Of a stretch of 64,000 nucleotides of DNA, positions 7,908-16,893 are shown piece by piece. Every line of letters begins with the position of its first letter. Position 1 is the first letter of the stretch. The stretch comes from Agrobacterium tumefaciens (GTDB lineage Bacteria; Pseudomonadota; Alphaproteobacteria; Rhizobiales; Rhizobiaceae): contig NZ_WJOK01000001.1 in the NCBI RefSeq assembly GCF_009649785.1, forward strand, positions 62,001 to 126,000, in the 5' to 3' direction. A model generated the notes under the pieces. It was not told the DNA's origin. It did no database searches and was given only the letters and a program-made list of their open reading frames with translations. The position numbers and the translations under genes were made by a program.

Positions 7908-9632
7908 ATGCCCAGTTTTCGCGAGGACGCTCTACGCCGCATCCGGCAAGACGGTGATTTCGACGCCGTCGTCATCGGTGGCGGTATCAATGGTATCGCC
8001 GCCTATCGCGATCTCGCTTTACAGGGACTGCGGGTGCTTCTGGTAGAGCGCAACGACTTCTCGTCCGGTTGCAGTGCCGCACCCTCGCGCATGATCCACG
8101 GTGGCCTGCGATATCTCGAAAACGGTGAATTCGGCCTTGTGGCGGAATCGCTGCGGGAGCGTGATGCGCTTCTGACGCTGGCACCGCATATGGTTCATCC
8201 GCTGCCGACGACGATCCCGATATTCTCAACCTTCAGCGGCTTGTTCAACGCGGCTGCGACCTTTGTGAGTTCCGGCGGAAAACCCGCCAGCCGGGGGGCA
8301 CTGGCCATCAAGGCGGGCCTCATGCTCTATGATTTCGTCACCCGCAAAAATCGCATCCTTCCCCGACACACCTTCCGCAACGCACGCAAGACGTTGCAAC
8401 GCTGGCCGGGCCTGACGCCAGGCATCAGATATTCGGCCACCTATTACGATGCGTGGATCAGCCAGCCCGAACGGCTTGCGCTGGAGCTTCTGATCGACAC
8501 CCGGGCCGATGCGCCGCAAAGCATTGCGCTGAACTATGCCGAGTTTGTCCGTGCTGGCGGTGATTATGGTCTTAAGGTGGAGGGCACGGACGAAACCTTG
8601 CCCGTCCGGCCACGCATCATCGTCAATGCGACGGGCGCCTGGATCGATGAGACGATTGGAGCGCTAACGACCACACAGGTTGCGGGGAGGGCGAAACCGA
8701 CCGTTTCCGGCACCAAGGGATCGCATCTGATCCTCGCCAACGAGGCGCTCTTTAAGGCCTTGAACGGCCATATGATTTTTTTCGAGAATGCCGACAACCG
8801 TGTCTGTATCCTCTTTCCCTATCTTGGCCGGGTTCTCGCTGGTTCGACAGATATCAAGGTTGATCGTCCCGAACGGGTGCGATGCGAACCGGAAGAGCGT
8901 GATTATATTCTCGATGCGGTCCGTCAGGTCTTTCCGCATATTTCCATCGACCATTCCGACATCGTCTACAGTTTCAGCGGCATCCGCCCGCTGCCGCGCA
9001 GCGACGCGGCCTTTACCGGAAGAATATCCCGCAGCCATTTCATCCACCGCGTGGAGGGCGATCCGCCGCAGCTCTGCATGATCGGCGGCAAGTGGACGAC
9101 GTTCAGAGCCTTTGGCGAACAGGTGACCGACGAGGCTCTGGCCTTTCTCGGACGCAAGCGGCTGACTGGCACAATGAACCGCCCGATCGGCGGCGGCAGG
9201 AACTTCCCCAGCGGTGCCGGGCGCCTGCCGGCCCTGCTGTCGGAGGAATTTTCGATCGACCGGGACCGGGCCGAGTATCTGGCATCGGCCTATGGTTCAC
9301 GTGCCTTCGAGTTGATGGGTTTTTGTCGGGGCCGTCCGGATGACAGTCCGCTTTGCGAGAAACCGCCGATCACGGCGGCAGAGGTGGTCTGGCTGATCCG
9401 CTGCGAACATGTCCGCCATCTGACGGATCTCATCCTGCGCCGCACGACGCTTGCCATTACCGGCGTCATCGATGCCGATCTGATCGATGCGATCCTTGGC
9501 GTCGCAGCGCGCGAGCTGGGATGGGCGCCACAGCAGGCGGCGGACGAACGGCAGCGGCTCGTTGATGAACTGGAGACCTTTTACGGGGTCACGACGGCAA
9601 TGCTTAAACACAGATGCAAGGAGAATGCATGA
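7908..9632 (+). CDS. GlpD-like FAD-dependent polyol-phosphate dehydrogenase
   Basis: A 574-residue flavoprotein of the aerobic glycerol-3-phosphate dehydrogenase family. The Rossmann FAD motif VIGGGINGIAAYRDLALQG is at about residue 23; SRMIHGGLRYLENGEFGLV and VSGTKGSHLI are family blocks. It is longer than E. coli GlpD (about 500) because of a full C-terminal helical domain. Family members include GlpD and EryB (erythritol-4-phosphate dehydrogenase). Beside an FGGY kinase and an aldolase rather than glpK/glpF, a longer polyol phosphate is more likely than glycerol 3-phosphate. Electrons would go to quinone. Its TGA overlaps the next start. Confidence 0.85.
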   Translation: MPSFREDALRRIRQDGDFDAVVIGGGINGIAAYRDLALQGLRVLLVERNDFSSGCSAAPSRMIHGGLRYLENGEFGLVAESLRERDALLTLAPHMVHPLPTTIPIFSTFSGLFNAAATFVSSGGKPASRGALAIKAGLMLYDFVTRKNRILPRHTFRNARKTLQRWPGLTPGIRYSATYYDAWISQPERLALELLIDTRADAPQSIALNYAEFVRAGGDYGLKVEGTDETLPVRPRIIVNATGAWIDETIGALTTTQVAGRAKPTVSGTKGSHLILANEALFKALNGHMIFFENADNRVCILFPYLGRVLAGSTDIKVDRPERVRCEPEERDYILDAVRQVFPHISIDHSDIVYSFSGIRPLPRSDAAFTGRISRSHFIHRVEGDPPQLCMIGGKWTTFRAFGEQVTDEALAFLGRKRLTGTMNRPIGGGRNFPSGAGRLPALLSEEFSIDRDRAEYLASAYGSRAFELMGFCRGRPDDSPLCEKPPITAAEVVWLIRCEHVRHLTDLILRRTTLAITGVIDADLIDAILGVAARELGWAPQQAADERQRLVDELETFYGVTTAMLKHRCKENA

Positions 9633-10477
9633 TGATGCGGATTTCGAAAAAGGCGCGCATGAACCGGCTGTTCCGCAATGGTGGATGCTTGGACGTTGCC
9701 ATTGACCACGGCGTTTGCAACGAGCCGAGCTTCCTCGTCGGGCTGGAGGATATGGCTCAAACTGTCGACAGGCTGGTGGAAGCAGCTCCCGATGCCATCC
9801 AGATGACCTACGGACAAGCGGACCTGCTGCAGCAAAGGCCGCAGCGCGACAAGCCGGCGCTCGTCATGCGCATCGACATGGGCAACCCCTATAATTCAAC
9901 GCGCCACAGAACCATGTGGTCGCAGCTCCAGAACTATCACGATCCGATCATCGGCGCGCTGGAGATGGACGCCGCCTGCGTCGTCGTGAACCTGTTCATG
10001 TTGCCGGACGAGCCGGAACTGTTTCGCCAATGCGTCGAGAATATCAGCCGCGTGCGCGCCGATTGCCATCGTTACGGCATGCCGCTGATGATCGAACCGC
10101 TGGTGATGTTGCCCAATGATGTGCGCGGCGGTTACCAGGTGGATGGCGATGCTGAAAAGATCGTCACCCTGGTGCGTCTTGCCTCGGAAATGGGAGCCGA
10201 TATCATCAAGGCCGATCCCACCAGCAATCCGCTGGATTTTCACAAGGTCATCGAGGCAGCGCGGTGCCCGGTTCTGGTGCGGGGCGGGGGGCGTGAGGAC
10301 TTGCGCAACGTGCTGGCGAAATCAGCGGCACTGGTGGCCGAAGGTGCGAACGGGATGGTCTATGGACGCAATATCTACCAGCATGACAACCCCAAGGCCG
10401 TCGTTGCGGCCTTGATGGCTATCATCCATCAGGGTGCGGGCAGCGAAGAAGCATGGGACATCTATAATCGTGGCTGA
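9629..10477 (+). CDS. Class I aldolase, DhnA/LsrF-like
   Basis: A 282-residue TIM-barrel protein of the DhnA-type class I fructose-bisphosphate aldolase / LsrF family. The Schiff-base Lys is in ADIIKADPT (about residue 193) and the C-terminal phosphate-binding block is VYGRNIYQHDNP, very like LsrF and FbaB. The start is set at ATG 9629, which overlaps the TGA of the previous gene and lies 6 bp after AAGGAG. It probably cleaves the ketose phosphate made by the GlpD-like enzyme. A thiolase-like reaction as in LsrF cannot be excluded. Confidence 0.83.
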   Translation: MMMRISKKARMNRLFRNGGCLDVAIDHGVCNEPSFLVGLEDMAQTVDRLVEAAPDAIQMTYGQADLLQQRPQRDKPALVMRIDMGNPYNSTRHRTMWSQLQNYHDPIIGALEMDAACVVVNLFMLPDEPELFRQCVENISRVRADCHRYGMPLMIEPLVMLPNDVRGGYQVDGDAEKIVTLVRLASEMGADIIKADPTSNPLDFHKVIEAARCPVLVRGGGREDLRNVLAKSAALVAEGANGMVYGRNIYQHDNPKAVVAALMAIIHQGAGSEEAWDIYNRG

Positions 10478-11969
10478 TAAAAATCATATATTGGGTCTGG
10501 ATGTCGGCAACACGGTTATCAAGGCGGTGCTGTTCGACACGGCCGGCCGGCAGGTCGCGCAACACGCCATCGACGGCCATTCGACATTTCCGCAGCCCGG
10601 TTACGTCGAGCGCGATCTGGAGGAGTTGTGGCGCAACGGATGCGAGGCGATCCGCCAGCTTCTGGCAAAATCGTCCGTCGATCCCCGGAGCATCCTTGCC
10701 GTCGGTTGCGCCGGCCACGGCAACGGTCTCTACCTGCTGGACAAGGATCAGCAGCCCCTGATCGGTATCCAGTCGCTTGACAGCCGAGCCGCCGATGTGG
10801 CGGTAGAGCTTGACCGGAAAAGCGGCGCGCAACTACAGAACCGTTGTCTGCAACGGCCTTGGCCCGCGCAAACGCCCAGCCTGCTGGCCTGGGTGAAAAG
10901 GCATGCGCCCGATACATATGCCCAGATCGGAACGGTGCTGTTCTGCAAGGATTTCCTGAACTTCCGCCTGACCGGTTGTCTTGCCAATGATATTTCCGAT
11001 CTCAGTGGTGCGGGGTTGCTTGCCTTCCCCGGAGCGAAGCTCGACCGGGAACTCCTGTCGCTCTACGGGCTTGAGGATGCCGTCGCCTTTTTTCCGCGCC
11101 TCGTAGAATCGGCGGATATCGTCGGCCATGTGACAGCTGAGGCTTCGGCTCTGACGGGGCTTTCCGAGGGCACACCCGTTATCGGCGGTTTTTTCGATGT
11201 CGTCTCCAGCGCCATGGGGTCGGGCGTCATCAACGCCGGGGAGGCTTCTATCATCGCCGGCACCTGGAGCATTAATCAGGTTTTCGCGGATAAACCGGTC
11301 ATCAGCCCCGATGTCTTCATGGTCACGACCTTTGGACGTGGCCGCTATGTCAATATCGAGTCCAGCGCCACCTCTGCGGCCAATCTTGAATGGTACGTGC
11401 ACCGTGTTCGCGGTGACCATGGTGACCATGCCTTCGAGCGCTGCAACGATCTGGTCGGTTCCGTTTCGCAACGCGCCGACGATCCGTTCTTCCACCCGTT
11501 CATCTTCGGCTCGCGACTGGGCGCGGAACTTCGGGGCGGGTTTTATGGTCTGGCGGGATGGCATGGCGAAGGCCACATGCTGAGAGCCCTGTTCGAGGGT
11601 GTGTGTTTCGAACACCGCCGCCATATCGGCGTTCTCAGGGAAGCGGGGCTGCCGATCGACAGTGCCGTCATGTCCGGCGGCGGTTCCCGCAGCCAGCATT
11701 GGCCGCAGATCATGGCGGACGTTCTTGAAATCCCGCTGCGTGTCGCGGAGGCCCGCGAGACCGGCGCGCTTGGTGCGGCCATCGGCGCGGCCGTGGCGGT
11801 CGGTCTCTATACCGGCTATGAAGCGGCGGTCGCAGCGATGACCCGCGTGGCCAGTGCCTACCGGCCGGATGCGGGGCAACTCCCGCATTATCGGCGGCGC
11901 TACGGCCTCTACACACAATTGACCGACCAGTTGCGCGGCTTCTGGAGTGATCTGCGTTTGCAGGACTAA
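10470..11969 (+). CDS. FGGY-family carbohydrate kinase
   Basis: A 499-residue sugar/polyol kinase. The N-terminal phosphate-binding loop is GLDVGNTVIKAVLFD and the C-terminal ATP site is VMSGGGSRSQHWPQIMADVL. The proposed start is GTG 10470, overlapping the aldolase stop; no strong ribosome-binding site is visible, so coupling is likely. Relatives include LsrK, EryA and xylulokinase. The substrate may be a polyol given the GlpD-like partner. It is the last gene of the operon and is followed by a perfect hairpin. Confidence 0.87.
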   Translation: MADKNHILGLDVGNTVIKAVLFDTAGRQVAQHAIDGHSTFPQPGYVERDLEELWRNGCEAIRQLLAKSSVDPRSILAVGCAGHGNGLYLLDKDQQPLIGIQSLDSRAADVAVELDRKSGAQLQNRCLQRPWPAQTPSLLAWVKRHAPDTYAQIGTVLFCKDFLNFRLTGCLANDISDLSGAGLLAFPGAKLDRELLSLYGLEDAVAFFPRLVESADIVGHVTAEASALTGLSEGTPVIGGFFDVVSSAMGSGVINAGEASIIAGTWSINQVFADKPVISPDVFMVTTFGRGRYVNIESSATSAANLEWYVHRVRGDHGDHAFERCNDLVGSVSQRADDPFFHPFIFGSRLGAELRGGFYGLAGWHGEGHMLRALFEGVCFEHRRHIGVLREAGLPIDSAVMSGGGSRSQHWPQIMADVLEIPLRVAEARETGALGAAIGAAVAVGLYTGYEAAVAAMTRVASAYRPDAGQLPHYRRRYGLYTQLTDQLRGFWSDLRLQD

Positions 11970-11988
11970 AGGCTCCCGGTTTTCCTGA

Positions 11989-12018
11989 TCAGCGGCACGC
12001 AATGATGCGTGCCGCTGA
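11989..12018 (+). terminator. Perfect 13-bp hairpin ending the sugar operon
   Basis: The arms TCAGCGGCACGCA and TGCGTGCCGCTGA pair without mismatch on an ATGA loop, 20 bp after the kinase stop. There is no T tract, so it may stabilise or terminate with help. Confidence 0.55.
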
Positions 12019-12265
12019 GCTTGCTCGTAGCTTGCAATATATGCTGGCGTTTCGGAAGGTTCGGATATCGCGTAATATTTTGTATGTACTGTAATATTAC
12101 GGTTTTATAATTTATTTCTGTTTTCTTAATTGCGCTAAAAATATGAATTAAAGTAATTTTTAAGCATAGTTTTCTAATATTATCCTCCGGTCTGGTTGTT
12201 GACATTTTGGGCTTGCGCGCAGTGACCTCAGCCGTCGCGGCCGGGATTTTTTGTGAGGATGAGAC
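12019..12265. other. AT-rich intergenic leader of the chemoreceptor gene
   Basis: About 250 bp, markedly AT-rich between 12060 and 12185, with no open frame of coding character. It probably holds the chemoreceptor promoter. A TTGACA at 12198 has no good -10 partner. GAGGATGAGAC just before 12266 supplies the ribosome-binding site. Confidence 0.4.
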
Positions 12266-14470
12266 ATGCTGTTTAAATCGACAACGGGCCGTAATATCTT
12301 CGCAGTCGCCGCGTGCGGCGTCGTTGCAACGATCGCGGCTTCGGCCGTGCTGTTTTATCGGTCCTTTGAGGATACGAGGGCCAACAGTATGGAGCGTATG
12401 CAGCAGATCGCGCAAGCCGAAGCCCTGACGACCGAGAAAAATATCGGCGGCATGATTCACATCGTCAATAGCCTCGGCTCGGTTCTGGAATCGATGAAGC
12501 AGTCGGGCGATGCCGATCGGAGCAAGGCCGATCAGCTTATCCGGCACATGCTGGCGAACAATCCCGATTTGCTTGGTCTCTGGACCGGATGGGAGCCCAA
12601 TGCCTTCGATGGCAAGGATGCGGACTTCGTCAACAAGGAGGGATATGATGCGACTGGTCGTTATGTACCCTATTGGGTGCGGAGCGGAGGCAAAATAAGC
12701 AACACCGCATTGACGGATTATACCACCGCGGGTCCAGGCGATTATTATCAGTTGCCCTTCACATTGAAGAAAACAGTCGTCATCGAACCCTATTCTTACG
12801 CAATCGATGGCAAGGAGGTTCTGATTACCTCGGTCGCCAAACCTGTCATCGTCGACGGTAAAACTCTGGGCGTCGCTGGCCTCGATCTGTCGCTGGAGGA
12901 AACGAACAAGGCGTTGTCAGCCGTCCGGCCGATGGGAACGGGCTTCATGAGCCTTGTGAGTGGCGGCGGCAAGATCATCAGCCATCCCGATGCGACGATA
13001 ATGGGTAAGAACCTCGCAGATGGCGGCGCACAAACTGCAGGCTGGGATAAACTGATCGCCAATCCCGGAAAAGAGCTGGAAATGACGGCACAGGACGGCA
13101 CGGTTTCCCTTGCCGTCGCCTTGCCGGTCATGCTCACCGGCGACATGAAATGGTACGCAATCGTCTCGGTTCCGGAAGACACGGTCTTTGCGCAGCTGCA
13201 TGCAATGATGCGTGACGCCGTCCTGACGATCGTAACGGCGGCGGTGCTGCTGGCGATGGCCGGCTGGTTTATTGCACGGCGGTTCATCAACCGCATCACG
13301 AATGTCATCGATGAGACCGCCCAGATCGCTCGGGGAAATCTCCAGCTGACATTGAAGGATATCGAGACCAGGGACGAGATCGGCGATCTTGCCCGCTCGC
13401 TTGACGTTTTGCGCGAAAACAATCGTGAAAAAGCCTTGCTGGAGCAGGAAGCGGAAGCCAACCGAACTCTTGGCGAACAGGAGCGGGTGGCCCGCGAACA
13501 CAAGGCGGCCGATGAGGCGAGCGGCATCCGTTTCGCGGTTGACAGTCTGGCTCAGGCGTTGGCCAGGCTCGCAGATGGCGACGTGTCCTGTCGTATCAAC
13601 GATCCCTTTGTCGAGCGGTTCGATGCCGTGCGCAACGATTTTAACGGTTCTGCCGGGAAGTTGCAGAACGCGCTTCTGCGGGTATCGGATAATGCCGCCG
13701 GTATTGATGCCGGCGCTAATGAAATCAAGGCAGCCTCCGATGATCTGGCAAGGCGGACGGAGCAGCAGGCTGCTGCCGTGGAGGAAACCGCCGCAGCTCT
13801 TGAAGAGATTACAATAACCGTGAAAGACGCCGCGAACCGTGCGCACGAGGCGGGCCGTCTGGTTTCCCGCACGCGCATCGGTGCGGAACGATCGGGCGAA
13901 GTCGTGCGTCAGGCCGTAATCGCGATGGAGCGGATCGAAAAATCCTCGAACGAGATTTCCAGTATCATCGGTGTGATCGACGAGATTGCCTTCCAGACCA
14001 ACTTGCTTGCGCTCAATGCCGGCGTGGAAGCGGCGCGAGCCGGCGAGGCGGGCAAGGGTTTTGCCGTGGTGGCGCAGGAGGTGCGCGAACTTGCACAGCG
14101 TTCTGCCGGCGCGGCGAAGGAAATAAAGTCGCTGATCACAAAATCGAACCAGCAGGTCGAAGAGGGCGTGCATCTTGTCGGCGACACCGGCAAGGCACTC
14201 GACGCGATTGTCGCCGAAGTGCAGGAGATCAACCAGCACGTCGCCGCGATCGTCGAATCCGCGCAAGAGCAGTCGTCCGGCCTTCAGCAGATCAATACCG
14301 CCGTGAATCAGATGGATCAGGACACGCAGAAAAATGCCGCGATGGTGGAAGAAATGACCGCCGCAAGCCACAATCTTGCAGGCGAGGTCGATGCGCTGAA
14401 CCGGTTGCTCGGCCAGTTCGAGCTGGGTTCAGGCGCACTTGCTCATCGGGGGGCTCTCAAGGCGGCTTGA
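12266..14470 (+). CDS. Methyl-accepting chemotaxis protein with dCache sensor
   Basis: A 734-residue chemoreceptor. TM1 is at about residues 10-31, a periplasmic double-Cache domain at about 35-300 ([30 protein letters not shown] and VAGLDLSLE are typical), TM2 at about 312-335, then HAMP ([17 protein letters not shown]) and a second HAMP-like segment before the coiled-coil signalling domain. The hairpin tip [16 protein letters not shown] (about residue 572) is the CheA/CheW-binding region. No C-terminal pentapeptide for CheR is seen. Monocistronic. Ligand unknown; the Cache segment has some residues of the amino-acid-binding type, which is only suggestive. Confidence 0.93.
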   Translation: MLFKSTTGRNIFAVAACGVVATIAASAVLFYRSFEDTRANSMERMQQIAQAEALTTEKNIGGMIHIVNSLGSVLESMKQSGDADRSKADQLIRHMLANNPDLLGLWTGWEPNAFDGKDADFVNKEGYDATGRYVPYWVRSGGKISNTALTDYTTAGPGDYYQLPFTLKKTVVIEPYSYAIDGKEVLITSVAKPVIVDGKTLGVAGLDLSLEETNKALSAVRPMGTGFMSLVSGGGKIISHPDATIMGKNLADGGAQTAGWDKLIANPGKELEMTAQDGTVSLAVALPVMLTGDMKWYAIVSVPEDTVFAQLHAMMRDAVLTIVTAAVLLAMAGWFIARRFINRITNVIDETAQIARGNLQLTLKDIETRDEIGDLARSLDVLRENNREKALLEQEAEANRTLGEQERVAREHKAADEASGIRFAVDSLAQALARLADGDVSCRINDPFVERFDAVRNDFNGSAGKLQNALLRVSDNAAGIDAGANEIKAASDDLARRTEQQAAAVEETAAALEEITITVKDAANRAHEAGRLVSRTRIGAERSGEVVRQAVIAMERIEKSSNEISSIIGVIDEIAFQTNLLALNAGVEAARAGEAGKGFAVVAQEVRELAQRSAGAAKEIKSLITKSNQQVEEGVHLVGDTGKALDAIVAEVQEINQHVAAIVESAQEQSSGLQQINTAVNQMDQDTQKNAAMVEEMTAASHNLAGEVDALNRLLGQFELGSGALAHRGALKAA

Positions 14471-14479
14471 TCGGCCGCC
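14461..14479 (+). terminator. Short hairpin at the end of the chemoreceptor gene
   Basis: GGCGGC and GCCGCC pair around the TGA stop. The stem is only 6 bp and lacks a T tract. It lies between convergent genes. Confidence 0.3.
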
Positions 14480-14486
14480 ACGGGGT

Positions 14487-15455
14487 TTAGTTCGCTTCAC
14501 GTTCAGCGTCGCCAACCATAGGAAGCGGCCTGACGAAGCGCTGTTCCAGAACCTCGCTTCCCCACTGGCTGCCGGGACGTTCCTCTACACAGGTAAAACC
14601 CTGGGCCTCGTAAAGATGCCGTGCCGCCAAAAGTCCGTTGAAAGTCCACAGATGGGTTTCGGCGAATACTTTTTCGTCCGTGAACGCAAGGGCGGTTGCC
14701 AACAGCCTTCGCCCGACGCCGCCGCCACGCACGCCATCATCGACGATGAACCAGCGTAGATGCGCGGTTCCCGGTCCCAGATCTTCACCGTCGATTGCAA
14801 CGGAGCCGATGACATCGTCTCCACGCATTGCGACCCAGATCGCATTTTGCGGGCTTTCGAGCCGGTTGCAAAAGGAGGCGAGACCTTCGGCAACAACGGA
14901 TTCGAAGCGCTGGCCGAAGCCTGATGTCCGGGCATAATAAAGCGCATGCATTTGCGTGATACGGGCAATAAGGCCGGGCCTGTAGCCCCTGACGATTTCG
15001 ATCGGGGGAGCCGCGGCGTAGGCCCGGTCTCCCAGCGCGTCGGCATAAAGGCGAAGCCCGTCAAGGATTTTTTGGCCATCCGCAGGCGCGAGCCGCGACA
15101 GTGCGTTTGATACCTGTCGGTTGGCAAAGGTGTGGATGGCTTCGACCCGCTTCTGTCCTCGCCCGGCGAGGCGCAACCGCTTGATACGACTATCCTCTTC
15201 GTCCGTTTCTTCCAGAACATCGCCCGAAAGAACCAGTTTGCGAAGCATGCGGCTGATGCTCGACTTTTCAAGCCGAAGCATCTTTCCCAGATCGCGTGCG
15301 GTAATGCGTGGGCATGCCTCGATCTCGATCAGGGCGTGCACGGCGGAGGGCGGCAGATCGGTGCCGGCAAAGTCTCCACCCATGAAGCCGAGTTCGCGCA
15401 CGAGCCGACGCGAGGTGGAGCGGATATCGTTTATGGGAAAGGGTCTTTCGGACAT
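14487..15455 (-). CDS. MarR-type HTH fused to GNAT acetyltransferase
   Basis: A 322-residue fusion. Residues 1-150 are a MarR-like winged helix (ARDLGKMLRLEKSSISRMLRKL is the recognition region; EDSRIKRLRL the wing). Residues 165-310 are a GNAT domain with acetyl-CoA loop VRGGGVGRRLL. This bifunctional type is common in Rhizobiales; the acetyl acceptor is unknown. Starts further upstream (to 15524) are open, but they would run into a palindrome. Starting at ATG 15455 leaves that palindrome as a promoter-proximal operator. The ribosome-binding site is weak for every choice. Confidence 0.85.
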   Translation of the reverse strand: MSERPFPINDIRSTSRRLVRELGFMGGDFAGTDLPPSAVHALIEIEACPRITARDLGKMLRLEKSSISRMLRKLVLSGDVLEETDEEDSRIKRLRLAGRGQKRVEAIHTFANRQVSNALSRLAPADGQKILDGLRLYADALGDRAYAAAPPIEIVRGYRPGLIARITQMHALYYARTSGFGQRFESVVAEGLASFCNRLESPQNAIWVAMRGDDVIGSVAIDGEDLGPGTAHLRWFIVDDGVRGGGVGRRLLATALAFTDEKVFAETHLWTFNGLLAARHLYEAQGFTCVEERPGSQWGSEVLEQRFVRPLPMVGDAEREAN

Positions 15456-15466
15456 GCCAAAATCCA

Positions 15467-15492
15467 TTATGGCATGCATCATGCAACCATAA
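15467..15492. promoter_or_regulatory. Imperfect palindrome, likely MarR autoregulatory operator
   Basis: TTATGG and CCATAA flank a core with TGCAT and ATGCA half-sites, 26 bp in all. It lies 12 bp upstream of the chosen start of the MarR-GNAT gene. MarR proteins normally bind such sites over their own promoter. Confidence 0.5.
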
Positions 15493-15658
15493 TCATATTC
15501 GATCGGTCTTGCCAAGGTCACCACTGCGCAGCGCCGATAGCGTGAAAACCTCTCGAAACCGCTATGGTGGTTTCAAAGGGGTCATTCGGTACGGGTGATT
15601 ATCCGACTATATTGTCGATAAGCTCGACAGGCCTCGATTTTCTCGCGCTGACACCGCT

Positions 15659-16807
15659 CTAGTCACGAAACCGCAGGTTCCGGCGTGTCAGTTGGTCGAC
15701 GGTGGTGCAGCCCATCAGCTTCATGCCGCGCTCGATTTCGATGCGCATCAGCTCAAGCGCCCGCTCGACACCCGGCTGTCCGGCGGCGGCAAGCGGGAAA
15801 AGGTAATAGCGGCCAAGCCCCACGGCCTTCGCCCCCAGAGACAGGGCTTTGAGGACGTGCGTTCCGCGCTGAACACCGCCATCCATCATGACATCGATAC
15901 GGTCACCGACTGCGTCGACAATCTCGGCCAGTTGGTCGAAGGCGCTACGCGAGCCATCGAGCTGGCGACCGCCGTGATTGGAAAGCACGATGCCGCTGCA
16001 ACCGATATCGACGGCGCGTCTGGCGTCCTCCACGGACATGACACCCTTCAGACAAAAAGGGCCGCCCCATTCACGCACCATCTGTGCGACGTCGTCCCAC
16101 GTCATGGATGGGTCGAGCATTTCGGTGAAATAGCGACTGATGGAAAGCGCGCCGCCGTCCATTTTGATGTGGCCGTCGAGCTGGGGCAGGCTGAAGCGCT
16201 CATGCGTCAGATAATTGATCCCCCAGGCCGGCTTGATGGCGAATTGCGCAATGCCGGAAAGATTGAGCTTGAACGGAATGGCAAAACCGGTGCGCTTGTC
16301 GCGCTCACGGTTCCCACCCGTGATGCTGTCCACCGTCAGCATCATCGTCTGCACACCCGCAGTCTTGGCGCGCGCCATCATATCGCGGTTGAGACCACGG
16401 TCCTTGTGGAAATAAAACTGATAGACCTGTGGGCCGCCGCTGATCCGGCGCGCTTCCTCGAGGCTGGTGGTGCCGAGTGAAGAAACGCCGAACATCGTGC
16501 CGAATTTTCCGGCTGCGGCCGCAACCGCCCGCTCCCCCTGATGGTGGAAGAGACGCTGAAGCGCCGTCGGGGAACAATAGACCGGCATCGCCAGCTTCTG
16601 CCCCATGACGGTGACAGACATGTCCACATCGGCCACACCCCGCAGCACCTCGGGAACGAGATCGCAATTCTCGAAGGCGGCCGTGTTTCTCCGGTACGTC
16701 ACCTCATCGTCGGCAGCACCGTCGATGTAGTTGAAGATCGGTCCGGGAAGACGCTGTTTTGCCATTCGGCGAAAATCGTGGAAATTGTAGCAGTCTTTAA
16801 GTTGCAT
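15659..16807 (-). CDS. lldD: L-lactate dehydrogenase / alpha-hydroxy-acid oxidase (FMN)
   Basis: A 382-residue FMN-dependent alpha-hydroxy-acid dehydrogenase. It oxidises L-lactate to pyruvate at the inner face of the membrane, passing electrons to quinone in LldD-type enzymes. FNYIDGAADDE (near residue 25) and PVYCSPTALQRLFHHQGE are N-terminal family blocks. The catalytic His and substrate-binding Arg lie in SNHGGRQLDG (near residue 275). The FMN phosphate site is MMDGGVQRGTHVLKAL with GLGR. Length fits. No lactate permease is adjacent. Glycolate or mandelate oxidases are relatives, so the exact substrate is inferred. Confidence 0.88.
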   Translation of the reverse strand: MQLKDCYNFHDFRRMAKQRLPGPIFNYIDGAADDEVTYRRNTAAFENCDLVPEVLRGVADVDMSVTVMGQKLAMPVYCSPTALQRLFHHQGERAVAAAAGKFGTMFGVSSLGTTSLEEARRISGGPQVYQFYFHKDRGLNRDMMARAKTAGVQTMMLTVDSITGGNRERDKRTGFAIPFKLNLSGIAQFAIKPAWGINYLTHERFSLPQLDGHIKMDGGALSISRYFTEMLDPSMTWDDVAQMVREWGGPFCLKGVMSVEDARRAVDIGCSGIVLSNHGGRQLDGSRSAFDQLAEIVDAVGDRIDVMMDGGVQRGTHVLKALSLGAKAVGLGRYYLFPLAAAGQPGVERALELMRIEIERGMKLMGCTTVDQLTRRNLRFRD

Positions 16808-16893
16808 TTGTTAGTCCACCGATCCGCTCTGCAAACGTTAAAAGATGAAACCTGTCCCGGGAATTCTGCGTCTCATACGTCCGTCAAGCTGCC

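Noticed and set aside
2169..11969. AI-2 (lsr) uptake operon
   Set aside because: Regulator, kinase and aldolase resemble Lsr parts, but LsrG and one permease are missing and two unrelated oxidoreductases are present.
12917..14371. 484-codon minus-strand frame
   Set aside because: Opposite the chemoreceptor signalling domain; no recognisable protein family and no start signal.
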